64,000 nucleotides of DNA from Acetoanaerobium sticklandii (GCF_000196455.1 NC_014614.1:2641501-2705500); one strand, 5' to 3'; positions 22,316 to 31,687 are shown, counted from the stretch's first letter. The notes: a model not told the origin generated them from the letters alone. Numbers and translations are program-made.

Positions 22316-23530
22316 TTATGCAGGTTTATTTTTTTGATTTAGTATCATTAGGTTTGACAGCATGAGGATGCCTCCACCTGCAAATGTCATGATATATACA
22401 GGAACAGAATTTATTATCATTCCTGATATTACCAGTCCAAGAGGTGCTATGAGTTTTACTATGCTCATACTGATGCTTAGCACCTTACCTCTTAGGTTGT
22501 CTGGGATAGATTTTTGCATGAGCCAAAGTATTGGTACGTCTATAAATGAGATGGCTATCCCAAATATTACCATTATACTTATATAGTATATCATATATGC
22601 TAGGCTACTTGCATCAGCTAGGACAACTGGAAGACCTAGAAGTGCGATTGCTACAGAAAGCGTAATGCTTGAAAATATAAGGAGCTTCATGTAGTCGATT
22701 TTTTCTATGATTTTACCTACTACTACTGCGCCTAGTATCATGCCTACTGGAAAGGCGCCTTGGATGATGCCGTACTGGTTTGAGCTTAGGTTTAGCAGGT
22801 TATTTATTATATATGGAAGTGGTACTGTCACGGAAAAGCTTATAAAGAAATTTAGTATTACTAGCACATTTATCATTTTGACTATTTCTGAGCTTTTTCT
22901 TATATAAGTCAGCCCATCCTTTATATCTTCAACGAATCCTCCATCGTCATTAATTTCTGCTGTAGATTTTATATTGTAGTTAAAATCTATCATGGTTTCT
23001 ATCCCTGCTGAAAAAATAAAGCAGACTGCATTTATGAGGATAAAGGTCTTAATGTCTGTAAATGCAAATATAAGTCCTCCTAGTACAGGGGCAAGTATGA
23101 GCGCAGTTGAGTCTATTACTTTGCTAAGTGAATTAATGGACATGAGCTTTTCGTCAGCTACTAGGTTTGGTTTTGCCGCTTCAAATGCTATCCCGAAAAA
23201 TGTTGTAAATACTGTAGTCATAAATGTACTGATGTATATCATAGGCTGATTTAGTTCAAATTTTAATGTAAGCAGAAATAATATCAAAAACATCATTCCA
23301 TTTGCAAAGTCCATAGATACTACTATTTTCTTTTTATCAAATCTATCTGACATATAGCCAGCTACTGGGCTAAAGATTATGGTAGGTATGAGCCCTACAA
23401 ATAAAGTAAGTGCAAAGCTAAAGCCTGAGCCTGTTTGTTTTAGCACGTAGAGTCCTATAGCAAAGGTATAGATTGCTGAGCCAAATACTGAGATGAGCTT
23501 GCCTATTATAAATAATCCTAAATTTTTCAT
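22316..23530 (-). CDS. MFS transporter, exporter type
   Basis: A 404-aa major facilitator protein with about 12 membrane helices. MKNLGLFIIGKLISVFGSAI starts helix 1, and GYMSDRFDKKKIVV is the classic loop 2-3 motif (G-x-x-x-D-R). It resembles the macrolide-efflux/enterobactin-exporter-like MFS group. The start at 23530 follows AAAGGAGG; a longer frame to 23584 lacks a ribosome site. The substrate is unknown. It lies between rlmH and a MerR-type regulator on the same strand, which may control it. Confidence 0.85.
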   Translation of the reverse strand: MKNLGLFIIGKLISVFGSAIYTFAIGLYVLKQTGSGFSFALTLFVGLIPTIIFSPVAGYMSDRFDKKKIVVSMDFANGMMFLILFLLTLKFELNQPMIYISTFMTTVFTTFFGIAFEAAKPNLVADEKLMSINSLSKVIDSTALILAPVLGGLIFAFTDIKTFILINAVCFIFSAGIETMIDFNYNIKSTAEINDDGGFVEDIKDGLTYIRKSSEIVKMINVLVILNFFISFSVTVPLPYIINNLLNLSSNQYGIIQGAFPVGMILGAVVVGKIIEKIDYMKLLIFSSITLSVAIALLGLPVVLADASSLAYMIYYISIMVIFGIAISFIDVPILWLMQKSIPDNLRGKVLSISMSIVKLIAPLGLVISGMIINSVPVYIMTFAGGGILMLSNLMILNQKNKPA

Positions 23531-23607
23531 GATGAGCCTCCTTTTATATCTTAATGATACAAAGTGAGGCATACTCCACTGCAATAGCTAATTTTATATT
23601 TTTTAGG

Positions 23608-23645
23608 GCAAAAAAAGAGAAAAGGCGGGGTTGACCCTACCTTTT
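23608..23645 (-). terminator. Terminator after the MerR-methyltransferase gene
   Basis: AAAAGG and CCTTTT pair around a GC-rich loop. On the reverse strand the stem is followed by CTCTTTTTTT. It overlaps the stop codon of the upstream gene and lies before the MFS gene. Confidence 0.55.
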
Positions 23646-24857
23646 GCCGTAGTAAAGATATGAGTATACCTTTTCGCCTTTTACAAAATAATCCTCGTAC
23701 TTACCTCCATGCTCTAGGTAGTCAGAGAATTTGTCCTCTATGGTTTTAAATCCTAATTCATCAATTGAAAATCTTATGTTATCAAGCAAGAAGTTAGGTT
23801 TATATTTATCCTCTATCATGGAGTTTGCGCTGAAGTTTTTAAACAGGATATAGCTTCCGTTTAGGTAAGCGTTTTGTTTTACATGATGGTCTATCTTGCT
23901 TAAAAGAAATTCTTCATGCTCAAATCCAAAGTTACTGCTACCCGAAAAATCAAATACTATGTCTACTAGCTTCTCCCCTATTGGCATTGATACAAAATCA
24001 CAGCAGAGGAATATGATTTTTTTCTTTAGTGTTGAGGTTTCCAGCATGGATTTTAGAAATTTATGTCTATTTATATCGTAGTCTACAGCTAGATATACAG
24101 AGTCATCTGGAAGCAGGTCATAGATATTTCTAAGGGAAAAGCCCACTCCTGTACCTAGCTCTAGTATTACTTTGCCTTCTAGATTTTGAAAATCCAGACG
24201 TTTTTTCATCCACTCTATATTTTTGTATATGCTCTCTAGGTAGGATGTATCTGTAAACTTTATATAGTCTGCTATATAGGTATTTTCCTGCTTGAATCTG
24301 CTATCTGCATCTATATAGCCTGGTCCCATTAGTATACCGTCGTCTATGTGATATTCATGAGACAAGCTGCATTTTAAGACCCCATCTATTATTTGATTGT
24401 CCTTTATGCTTGCATCAGCTACAGTTAACTTTTGCTTGCAGATAGGGCAGGCAAACAAATCAAGTGTATCTAGTGGAATCCCGATGTTATGAGCTTTAGT
24501 GCAAGGCTTTTTCTTTAGCTCAGCTAATCTTTGTTCTAGATTTTGACTTACTGCTGTAAGGTCCTCTAGCTGTTTTTTTACTATAGCTAGCTGATTTGAA
24601 AACAGCATTTCATAGTACTGGTCCTCTTGATGCGCTGTGAGGTTTCCAAAGGTTTTGAAAAGAAGTATATCTTTTATTTGATTTAGGCTGAATCCCATAT
24701 TTTTGAGAGCTAGGATTTCATCTAGGCTTTTTTGGCAGCTCTCATCAAATTCATACTGGGCTCCTTGTTTATCTGGCACTAATAAACCCATGTCTATATA
24801 GTGCCTTACTGTATCCTTTGTTATGTTGTTAATTTGAGAGAATTCACCTATTTTCAT
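23637..24857 (-). CDS. MerR regulator fused to a zinc ribbon and methyltransferase
   Basis: A 406-aa protein with three parts. Residues 1-70 form a MerR helix-turn-helix (MKIGEFSQINNITKDTVRHY, ALKNMGFSLNQIKDILLF), then a coiled coil (QLEDLTAVSQNLEQRLAELK). A cysteine pair (FACPICKQKLTV) and SLSHEYHIDDGILM form a ribbon like that of rRNA guanine methyltransferases. The remainder is a Rossmann methyltransferase with VILELGTGVGFSLRNIYDLL as motif I. Such fusions could couple effector methylation to transcription; the target is unknown. ATG 24857 has GGTGG upstream. It may regulate the adjacent MFS gene. Confidence 0.75.
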   Translation of the reverse strand: MKIGEFSQINNITKDTVRHYIDMGLLVPDKQGAQYEFDESCQKSLDEILALKNMGFSLNQIKDILLFKTFGNLTAHQEDQYYEMLFSNQLAIVKKQLEDLTAVSQNLEQRLAELKKKPCTKAHNIGIPLDTLDLFACPICKQKLTVADASIKDNQIIDGVLKCSLSHEYHIDDGILMGPGYIDADSRFKQENTYIADYIKFTDTSYLESIYKNIEWMKKRLDFQNLEGKVILELGTGVGFSLRNIYDLLPDDSVYLAVDYDINRHKFLKSMLETSTLKKKIIFLCCDFVSMPIGEKLVDIVFDFSGSSNFGFEHEEFLLSKIDHHVKQNAYLNGSYILFKNFSANSMIEDKYKPNFLLDNIRFSIDELGFKTIEDKFSDYLEHGGKYEDYFVKGEKVYSYLYYGKR

Positions 24858-24893
24858 ATATATTACCACCTATATTTTTTATGAAAAGCTATA

Positions 24894-25298
24894 TTAATGG
24901 GTTTGGTTTAGAAGAGCTGTCTCTACTGCTTTTTTTATGGTCTGGCTTGAGGCAGTCGCTCCTGAAATAGCATCTACATCTATTTTTTGCTCTACTATTA
25001 TGTCTGCTGTTATTATTTCAGCTGGTTCGCCCTTCATATTGTCGTGCTGTAGCAGTTCTATTTTATTGATTCTACCGTTTGCTATTTCCACCTCTACTTT
25101 AGCATATACTAGTCCCATATCGTATTCACCTAGGTATTTGCCATTTGGAAGCTCTTTTATATTTATTGTTTCAAATTTTAAGTTCTCTAGCTTATCTGTC
25201 ATTTTGTTAGCAGTTGATATAAAGCTTCCTGCAGCTATAAATAGTATTACTAAAGGAATTATCCCTGCTATTAACAATATTTTTTTAGTTTTTCTCAT
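24894..25298 (-). CDS. Membrane-anchored FMN-binding domain protein
   Basis: A 134-aa protein with one N-terminal membrane helix (ILLIAGIIPLVILFIAAGSF) and an FMN_bind domain: LPNGKYLGEYDMGLVYAKVE and DVDAISGATASSQTIKKAVE. The SGATxSS motif carries the threonine that becomes covalently linked to FMN in NqrC/RnfG-like proteins. It follows the flavodoxin gene by 12 bp and forms an operon with it and MarR. It is probably a small extracytoplasmic electron carrier; its partner reductase is not visible. Confidence 0.85.
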   Translation of the reverse strand: MRKTKKILLIAGIIPLVILFIAAGSFISTANKMTDKLENLKFETINIKELPNGKYLGEYDMGLVYAKVEVEIANGRINKIELLQHDNMKGEPAEIITADIIVEQKIDVDAISGATASSQTIKKAVETALLNQTH

Positions 25299-25310
25299 TA
25301 TTTAGCTCTC

Positions 25311-25730
25311 CTATACAGTCTGGTACAGGTGATTTCTTACAAAATCCACTGCCTCGTCTATTTCTTGCTTGTTCGGATGAGATATTCCCATCACCAAAAA
25401 TCCACCTTTGCAAGTGTATTCGTCTTTCATAACTTCAATTTGATTGGCTATCAAGGCTTCTTTGAGCTTTTCAGGTGTCATTTCTTTCATAGATGAGGTC
25501 ACAAGAAGCGCTGATTTGATGTTTGCTGGTGTTAGTTTTTTTGCAAATTCAATCAGCTCTGGCTTGCACTCTCCTGAATAAATTCCGCTTACGAATATCC
25601 CCATGTCATAGCCCTCTATTTTAGGATTGTCTTTAATGTTGAATGCTTCAATTCCTAGCTTCTCTGATATCGCCTGTGCTATTTTTTTACTGTGTCCTGT
25701 CATACTTGCATAGATTATTACGTTTTTCAT
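25311..25730 (-). CDS. Flavodoxin-domain protein
   Basis: A 139-aa flavodoxin-like protein. MKNVIIYASMTGHSKKIAQA carries the phosphate-binding loop (T-G-x-x-x) after strand 1, and GMGIFVSGIYSGE-like residues (GYDMGIFVSGIYSGECKPEL) form the second FMN loop. The length is short, as in protoporphyrinogen-oxidase-like or single-domain flavodoxins. It is preceded by MarR (two bases apart) and followed by the FMN-binding protein, which suggests a redox unit controlled by MarR. Confidence 0.85.
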   Translation of the reverse strand: MKNVIIYASMTGHSKKIAQAISEKLGIEAFNIKDNPKIEGYDMGIFVSGIYSGECKPELIEFAKKLTPANIKSALLVTSSMKEMTPEKLKEALIANQIEVMKDEYTCKGGFLVMGISHPNKQEIDEAVDFVRNHLYQTV

Positions 25731-25732
25731 AA

Positions 25733-26182
25733 CTATTTTCCCCCTAGTTTTTTTAAGTTGTTAAAAATTTTAATCTGAGCCTCGCTCATTATACGGATTT
25801 CTTCCTCTGAGAGCCCATCATACATCTCGCTGATAAAGTTCATGCCGTATTCTTCATTGTCTTTTGACCACTGCTCACATTTTGAGGTTCTTAGTATTCT
25901 CATTGCTCTTTTGTCAGCTTCATCCTTTAGTATATTTACAAACCCCTTTGCCTCGAGCTTGTTTACAATTTCCTTTGTGTTCTGATGAGATGTCTCACAC
26001 ATAGCCGCAAGCTGTTTTAATGTAGGTGGCTCCTCAAATGAGCCTAGCATAGTAAGCACTAGCCACTGCTTTGCTGTTAGATCTTTTTTTGCATTATCCA
26101 TTACTGTCTGAAGTCTGTTTGCCAGCAGAAATATATTGCCAAATATGAGATATCTTTTGTCCATCTTCTCGAAATCGTACAT
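25733..26182 (-). CDS. MarR-family transcriptional regulator
   Basis: A 149-aa winged-helix protein: LTAKQWLVLTMLGSFEEPPT, LKQLAAMCETSHQNTKEIVN as recognition helix region, KLEAKGFVNILKDEADKRAM as wing. It is the first gene of the operon with flavodoxin and FMN-binding genes. An inverted repeat GTAATAT/ATATTAC (26207-26238) upstream of the ATG is a candidate operator, so it probably represses its own operon. The inducer is unknown. Confidence 0.88.
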   Translation of the reverse strand: MYDFEKMDKRYLIFGNIFLLANRLQTVMDNAKKDLTAKQWLVLTMLGSFEEPPTLKQLAAMCETSHQNTKEIVNKLEAKGFVNILKDEADKRAMRILRTSKCEQWSKDNEEYGMNFISEMYDGLSEEEIRIMSEAQIKIFNNLKKLGGK

Positions 26183-26206
26183 TTCGCTCTCCTTTTTTAA
26201 AAATAT

Positions 26207-26238
26207 GTAATATGTTATGTATATATGTAGGATATTAC
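26207..26238. promoter_or_regulatory. Candidate MarR operator
   Basis: GTAATAT (26207-26213) is mirrored by ATATTAC (26232-26238), 25-56 bp upstream of the marR-type gene. The rest of the 371-bp gap up to the PhzF gene at 26554 is AT-rich and shows no gene; it must hold both divergent promoters. Confidence 0.4.
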
Positions 26239-26553
26239 CTTTTTAAAAGTTTGTCAAATATTTTTTTGTAAATTTTCCCATATTATTTGCAAAAAATACT
26301 TAGTTGCTAGTTAAAAATAAGTTAAAGTTCATTTATTCTTTATTGATACCCAAATATCTATACTCAGTATACATAACCATAGTTTATTTATCCCCTAACC
26401 AAAGTTAGGTTTTCTAATTTCAGGTTTTATTGTGTGATTAATGTATTATTTTTGAGGCATTAATTAAGAAGAGATATCAATATATGATAATATAAGAGTA
26501 GAGATGAAATTTTATAATAAAAATTCGGTTTTTAGATTTAAGGAGGAGTTTTC

Positions 26554-27426
26554 ATGATTAAGGTATATACATTAAATGCTTTTACTGACGACGTGAGCGG
26601 CGGAAATCCTGCTGGCGTTGTACTTGATGCTGATAATCTAACTGAAAAGCAAATGCAAGGTATAGCAAAAAAAGTTGGATTTTCAGAGACTGCTTTTGTT
26701 ATGAGCTCTGATAGTGCTGATTTTAGAGTGAGATTTTTTACGCCCTCTGATGAGGTCGATTTATGCGGACACGCTACTATAGCTACTTTCAAGCTACTTT
26801 TACTAAAAGGAAGAATAACTACTGGTGTATATAAACAGGAAACTCTAGCTGGGATACTTTCGGTTGAAGCTTTGGCTGACGGAAGTATTTTGATGGAGCA
26901 ATCTATCCCTGAGTATTATGAAATCATAGAGCCTTCAGAGATTGCTAAAAGCCTAGGACTTTTAGTATCTGAGCTATCTGAGGACTATCCTGTTCAGGTG
27001 GTATCTACAGGTCTAAAAGATATAATGGTTCCAGTTAAATCCCTAGAGGCGCTTAAAAACATCGAGCCCGATTTTGAAGCCATAACGGATATCAGCAAAA
27101 AGTATGAAAGCACTGGATACCACGTATTTACAACCGAGAGTCTCTCTGGTGCTGATTGTGCTTGTCGAAATTTTGCTCCACTTTATGATATCGATGAAGA
27201 AGCAGCTACTGGAACAGCTAGTGGTGCCTTATCTTCATACCTTTTTAAATACAAGGTTCTAAAGGATAAAACCTATAACAGACTTGCTTTTGAGCAGGGC
27301 TACTATATGAACAGCCCATCTAGGATAATTGCCTCTTTACATGTTACTGACGATGAAATAACTGGCGTCTATGTAGGTGGAAACGCTATAGTAACAGGAG
27401 AGATTGATATCAAGAGAGGAATTTAG
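26554..27426 (+). CDS. PhzF-family isomerase
   Basis: A 290-aa PhzF protein: MIKVYTLNAFTDDVSGGNPA at the start with the GGNPAGV motif, KVGFSETAFVMSS (catalytic glutamate region), FFTPSDEVDLCGHATIATFK (the DLCGHAT motif), and GTASGALSSYLFKY near the end. Family members isomerise or epimerise small acids; the physiological substrate is rarely known. GGAGGAG precedes the ATG. It heads a plus-strand operon with two DUF606 membrane genes and a WYL regulator, suggesting a metabolite made or detoxified here and exported. Confidence 0.92.
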   Translation: MIKVYTLNAFTDDVSGGNPAGVVLDADNLTEKQMQGIAKKVGFSETAFVMSSDSADFRVRFFTPSDEVDLCGHATIATFKLLLLKGRITTGVYKQETLAGILSVEALADGSILMEQSIPEYYEIIEPSEIAKSLGLLVSELSEDYPVQVVSTGLKDIMVPVKSLEALKNIEPDFEAITDISKKYESTGYHVFTTESLSGADCACRNFAPLYDIDEEAATGTASGALSSYLFKYKVLKDKTYNRLAFEQGYYMNSPSRIIASLHVTDDEITGVYVGGNAIVTGEIDIKRGI

Positions 27427-27429
27427 TTT

Positions 27430-27852
27430 ATGAATATAGCTTTGGCTGCGCTTATAGGAGTAATGCTTTCTTTTATGGTGCTCACAAACGGAACCTTGGC
27501 AGGATATCTCGGTAATTATCCAGCTACTGTTGTAAATCATGCTATAGGTCTAAGTATTGTTCTTATTATTATCTTTTTAAAAAAAATTAAAATTAAAACT
27601 TTGCCAAAAGCACCTTTTTATATTTACTTAGGTGGTGCTGTAGGGGTTTTTACTGTGCTGTTTACAAATATAAGCTTTAATCATCTAGGAATGTCCCGTA
27701 CTCTAGCGCTTGGACTGCTCGGTCAATCTATAACCTCTATTTTTATAGATCATTTCGGACTTTTTGGAATGCCACGAGTCAAGTTTAATGCCAAAAAGAG
27801 TATTGGACTTAGCTTTGTAGGATTAGGAATATTTTTGATGGATAAATTTTAG
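27430..27852 (+). CDS. DUF606 (YdcZ-like) membrane protein, first copy
   Basis: A 140-aa protein with four to five membrane helices, beginning MNIALAALIGVMLSFMVLTN and containing YIYLGGAVGVFTVLFTNISF and LGMSRTLALGLLGQSITSIF. This fits DUF606, half-size relatives of drug/metabolite transporters. It starts three bases after the PhzF stop. A second DUF606 gene follows by eight bases; paired DUF606 genes probably form a heterodimeric transporter. Confidence 0.85.
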   Translation: MNIALAALIGVMLSFMVLTNGTLAGYLGNYPATVVNHAIGLSIVLIIIFLKKIKIKTLPKAPFYIYLGGAVGVFTVLFTNISFNHLGMSRTLALGLLGQSITSIFIDHFGLFGMPRVKFNAKKSIGLSFVGLGIFLMDKF

Positions 27853-27860
27853 GAGGAATA

Positions 27861-28307
27861 ATGGATTTTTTATATATATTATCGGGTATGCTAGCTGGAA
27901 CCACTGTAGTTACTTCTAGAAGCATCAATGCCAACCTAGCTAGAAAGATAGGTCTAAACTCCAGCACTTTTTTTAACTTCATAGTCGGCCTTACTGTATC
28001 ATTTTTAGTTCTCATGGTGCTAGGAGATGGCATGATTTCCTATTCAAAGGTGGATTTTTCTTCAATCCCATCCTGGGCATATATAGGCTCTGTCCTAGGT
28101 GTAGGAGTAGTTTTTTTATCAAATTACATGGCTGTTCGTATCTCAGCTTTTTATTTGACTCTGCTCATTTTTATAGGTCAGCTTTTTAGTGGAGTCATAC
28201 TAGATTATTTCGTTTTGAATTCCTTATCTACAGGCAAGCTACTAGGTGGTTTTTTGGTGCTTGGTGGACTTAGCTACAATCTTCTTTTAGATAAGAGGGG
28301 GATGTAG
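27861..28307 (+). CDS. DUF606 (YdcZ-like) membrane protein, second copy
   Basis: A 148-aa protein starting MDFLYILSGMLAGTTVVTSR, with SINANLARKIGLNSSTFFNF and ISAFYLTLLIFIGQLFSGVI. It aligns by pattern with the preceding DUF606 protein. AGGAGGAAT lies before the ATG. The two together likely form one small-molecule exporter. The WYL regulator gene begins two bases after its stop. Confidence 0.85.
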   Translation: MDFLYILSGMLAGTTVVTSRSINANLARKIGLNSSTFFNFIVGLTVSFLVLMVLGDGMISYSKVDFSSIPSWAYIGSVLGVGVVFLSNYMAVRISAFYLTLLIFIGQLFSGVILDYFVLNSLSTGKLLGGFLVLGGLSYNLLLDKRGM

Positions 28308-28308
28308 A

Positions 28309-29280
28309 GTGAGACTTCATAGGCTATTAGGTATCCTTACTCTGCTTGATTCTAGAAAAACCATAACTGCATCAAAGCTCGCTAAGATATTAGAGACCTC
28401 TGAGCGTACTATTTACAGAGATATTGATATACTATGCGAATCAGGTATTCCCATAACTTCTTCAAGTGGACCTAGTGGTGGTTTTTCACTTATGGATGAT
28501 TATGATCTGTCACTTAATACTATGAAAGGCAGTGATGCTCTTTACCTCATGCTTTCAGGCATGGGAGTTCATCCTCAAAAAAATACTCAAATGTATCAAT
28601 CTGTCCAAAACGCTTTTTTGAAATTAGAAAGTACTGTGTCAGATGAGCATAAGGAAGAAATAATAAGGGCTAAGGAAAAATTTCTCGTAGATTTCAAGCC
28701 GTGGTGGGGCGAGGATGTCTGCGAGGACAACATAGATATAATAAAGCAAGCAGTACTAGAGCTCAGAAAGCTCAATGTAAAATACGAAAAGTACAATGAA
28801 GAAAGCTCCCAAAGAATTCTGTCTCCATATGGAGTAGTAGTAAAAAATTCTCAGTGGTATCTAGTTGCAAAATGCCATCTTAAAAACGAAGTGAGGATAT
28901 TCAAGTGCAGTAGATTGAAAGAAATTGAGCTTTTGGATGAAACCTTTGAGATTCCAAAGAGCTTTGATTTAGAAAGATTTTGGCAGCAGAGCAAGACTAT
29001 GTTTGTCAAAAAAACTGCTGTAACTGTTTCTGCACCTTCCTACAGTGTAAAGCTAGAGCTAGATGCAAATGACTCAGAAAGTCTGAAGGGCTTTATTGTA
29101 ATCTCCTCATCTGCTTCAAAAGGAAGGCTCACCTACGAGCTAGATATGATTTCTTTCTCTACTGCTTGCAATATACTATTTCCTCTTAGTGACCGTATCA
29201 AAGTAATAGCACCAGCTGAGCTTAAATCCTGGATAGAGGATAAAGCAAAAAATATTTTGAAGCTAAATAGCAGTTTATAA
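28309..29280 (+). CDS. WYL-domain HTH transcriptional regulator (YafY-type)
   Basis: A 323-aa protein starting at a GTG (28309) immediately after the DUF606 stop. The N-terminal HTH_11 domain is RLHRLLGILTLLDSRKTITA, KLAKILETSERTIYRDIDIL, with the YRDI recognition segment. The middle has the WYL signature in the region LSPYGVVVKNSQWYLVAKCH, and a C-terminal WCX-type extension. WYL domains sense nucleic acid or small ligands. It is probably the regulator of the PhzF/DUF606 operon. Confidence 0.9.
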   Translation: MRLHRLLGILTLLDSRKTITASKLAKILETSERTIYRDIDILCESGIPITSSSGPSGGFSLMDDYDLSLNTMKGSDALYLMLSGMGVHPQKNTQMYQSVQNAFLKLESTVSDEHKEEIIRAKEKFLVDFKPWWGEDVCEDNIDIIKQAVLELRKLNVKYEKYNEESSQRILSPYGVVVKNSQWYLVAKCHLKNEVRIFKCSRLKEIELLDETFEIPKSFDLERFWQQSKTMFVKKTAVTVSAPSYSVKLELDANDSESLKGFIVISSSASKGRLTYELDMISFSTACNILFPLSDRIKVIAPAELKSWIEDKAKNILKLNSSL

Positions 29281-29354
29281 TTCATGACATACAGCTGTCA
29301 GTAATACCTTGGTATAATGAATGTATCCTAAAAAATGGAAGGGAGATAGTTTAT

Positions 29355-29804
29355 ATGCAAGGAAAAATAGTTAGTGTTGATGGATTCAAGGCAGTTGGAA
29401 TGACTTATTTTGGAGACAATAACAATGGTGAGATTCCTAAAATGTGGCAGATTTTCAATCAGAAGTTTATGGAGATTTCAAACATAAGCAAGCCTGTGCT
29501 TTTCTATGGAATCTGTGATTCTGATATGGATGAGCAGGGCCGATTTGATTATGCTGCTGCAGTAGGTGTGGATTCATTTGAAAACGTTCCAGAAACCATG
29601 GTTACTAAGACAATCCCTGCTGGAAACTACCTAGTTTATACCTATGAAGGAGATATTAAAAATATAGGAGAATTTTATGGCAAGATTTTTGATACCTATC
29701 TTCCTCAGTCCGGACATGAGATGGATATGAGACCTCAGCTAGAGGTATATGATGACAGATATATGAAGACAGGTGCTTTTGATATTTATATCCCAGTCAA
29801 ATAG
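29355..29804 (+). CDS. GyrI-like effector-binding domain protein
   Basis: A 149-aa stand-alone AraC-type effector-binding domain: VDGFKAVGMTYFGDNNNGEI at the start, FYGICDSDMDEQGRFDYAAA, VTKTIPAGNYLVYTYEGDIK, and QLEVYDDRYMKTGAFDIYIP at the end. The fold binds hydrophobic ligands and in relatives hydrolyses or sequesters them. A TATAAT box lies about 35 bp upstream of the ATG. It lies between the WYL operon and a convergent gene. Confidence 0.85.
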   Translation: MQGKIVSVDGFKAVGMTYFGDNNNGEIPKMWQIFNQKFMEISNISKPVLFYGICDSDMDEQGRFDYAAAVGVDSFENVPETMVTKTIPAGNYLVYTYEGDIKNIGEFYGKIFDTYLPQSGHEMDMRPQLEVYDDRYMKTGAFDIYIPVK

Positions 29805-29883
29805 GCATCTATCCTGTTAAAGAAATACAGTTTCTCATATATGTCTAGAACCTTGCTACATTCAAAATCATAATGAAATTTAA

Positions 29884-29928
29884 AATTAAGCCTCTTGATT
29901 CTGTTTTAAGGAATTAAGAGGCTTAATT
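29884..29928. terminator. Long perfect hairpin between convergent genes
   Basis: AATTAAGCCTCTT pairs with AAGAGGCTTAATT around a 19-base loop. It lies about 80 bp after the GyrI-like gene and 85 bp after the end of the reverse gene at 30012. It lacks a strong T run. Confidence 0.6.
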
Positions 29929-30011
29929 ATTGTAAATGAATCAAAATATATCTGACTTATAATCAATCTATTCATTAACTTATGGTTTTTTAATGGCTAA
30001 TTTTATTTTTT

Positions 30012-30620
30012 TCAGTTTACTGTTATGGTTTCAACTAGTAGAATTTCGCAGGCTCCATCTCCAGTATCTGTTCTCGATAGGCTAGTAGACCACGGCCCAT
30101 CTTCAAAAATTACATTCACAAGATAACCTGAAATTAAAACTACACTGTTTTCTTTTACAGTCTTAAGCTTTTTTAAAACTTCAGCATTTGCAGGGATAAT
30201 ATGGGTATTAGAGGAATGCTGACCTACATGAGATACTGTAACTGGAGCATCAGGATTTAGATTATAGTAGTACCATCTTCCTGATTGTCTGTACTTTACA
30301 GCTTCTATTAGCTTAGGCTGATTTAAGTCTCCCCATGCTAGAATTAAATCCATAGGTGATATCCTTGATGGATAGTCAGAGCTATAATTTTTTCTTCCTC
30401 TGACTCCAGCGTGTACCTCGTAGCTAGCTACTAGCTCCACTTTTATATTCCCAGCTTTAGTTTCAAGCTCTAAATATTGTTTTGAGCTTAGATTTTTTTG
30501 GATAGGATTAGGCAGATAATCAGGTCCCTTATAGTCTTTTGATAGTAGTTGACTAAAAAAAAGAGCTGATATAGCAATTATAAGTATGACAATAAGCTTT
30601 TCTCTATTATTTAATTTCAT
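30012..30620 (-). CDS. Membrane-anchored conserved protein of unknown function
   Basis: A 202-aa protein with an N-terminal membrane helix (EKLIVILIIAISALFFSQLL) and an extracytoplasmic domain. Conserved-looking segments are LILAWGDLNQP, YRQSGRWYYYNLNPDAP, SNTHIIPANAEVLKKLKTVK, GPWSTSLSRTDTGDGACEIL. I recall similar proteins across bacteria with these W-G-D-L-N and S-L-S-R-D-T-G segments, but no function. It is a single gene with a terminator-like hairpin beyond its end. Confidence 0.7.
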   Translation of the reverse strand: MKLNNREKLIVILIIAISALFFSQLLSKDYKGPDYLPNPIQKNLSSKQYLELETKAGNIKVELVASYEVHAGVRGRKNYSSDYPSRISPMDLILAWGDLNQPKLIEAVKYRQSGRWYYYNLNPDAPVTVSHVGQHSSNTHIIPANAEVLKKLKTVKENSVVLISGYLVNVIFEDGPWSTSLSRTDTGDGACEILLVETITVN

Positions 30621-30791
30621 ATCCAGCTCCTATATAGTATATTTTGAACTAATTTTTCTTAATTATATCATTATACTATTATTCCTTTTAGCTTGATCCA
30701 ATTATGCTAATAATTTTGAATTATCAGGATTTTTCTAGGATTAATTGATATAATTTATATATATAACAAAAATTTAAAAAGGAGGATTACT

Positions 30792-31682
30792 ATGCACCTG
30801 AATAATCTAAGTACTGAAGAATTAAAGAAGAGGCGGCTTTACTCCAATTTAGCTCTGTTTCTCGTTGCTTTTTTATGGGGTACTACCTTTGCAGTCTCAA
30901 AGTATGCCTTTGCTTACTTTACACCCGTATATATGATAGCCTTTCGCTTTACTATAGGGGTACTTGCAATGTGTATTTTTTTCTGGAAGAAGATTTCAAA
31001 GATAACGCTTAAGGATTTAAAGGGCGGTATTATAGTCGGAATTATATTTTTTATAGCCTTTGTAACTCAGCTAATTGCACTTCAATATACTGAAGCTGGA
31101 AAGCAAGCTTTTCTTGCCGCCACCTATGTAGTAATGGCTCCATTTTTATACTGGATAATTTATCATAAAAAGCCTGATTTTAGAACCCTTGCTGGTGCTT
31201 TTATTTGTTTTTTAGGTATAGGACTGCTCACTCTAAATGCTAGCCTGAGTATCAGCTTTGGAGATGGACTTACACTTTTTAGCTCCTTATTCTATGCACT
31301 TCATATCATGTTTAATGGCTATTTTGTAGAAAAGCAAGATCCTGTAATTTTATCTACTGTTCAATTTGCAGTGGTTGCCATTATATCATGGATATTTGCA
31401 TTCTTTTTTGAGCCTTTTCCTACAGCCATAGGCTTTGAAGGGATAGCCTCAGTACTTTATCTAGGAATTTTTTGTACTGGACTTGCATATTTTCTCCAAA
31501 CAGCAGCACAGCGCTATACTCTTGCTACACATGCAGCAATTATACTGAGCCTAGAGTCTGTATTTGGAATCCTACTTGCCGTTGTGATGCTAGGAGAAAT
31601 ATTTACTCTTCGTATGCTTATGGGATGCATAGCTATATTTGGAGCAATACTGATAACTGAGCTTAGACCTAGCTCCGATTAA
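30792..31682 (+). CDS. EamA-family drug/metabolite transporter
   Basis: A 296-aa ten-helix permease with two EamA repeats: FLVAFLWGTTFAVSKYAFAY starts the first and FSSLFYALHIMFNGYFVEKQ the second, with GLAYFLQTAAQRYTLATHAA near the end. GGAGG precedes the ATG. It is a single gene; the export substrate is unknown. A strong hairpin follows (31691-31745). Confidence 0.88.
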   Translation: MHLNNLSTEELKKRRLYSNLALFLVAFLWGTTFAVSKYAFAYFTPVYMIAFRFTIGVLAMCIFFWKKISKITLKDLKGGIIVGIIFFIAFVTQLIALQYTEAGKQAFLAATYVVMAPFLYWIIYHKKPDFRTLAGAFICFLGIGLLTLNASLSISFGDGLTLFSSLFYALHIMFNGYFVEKQDPVILSTVQFAVVAIISWIFAFFFEPFPTAIGFEGIASVLYLGIFCTGLAYFLQTAAQRYTLATHAAIILSLESVFGILLAVVMLGEIFTLRMLMGCIAIFGAILITELRPSSD

Positions 31683-31687
31683 ACAAA

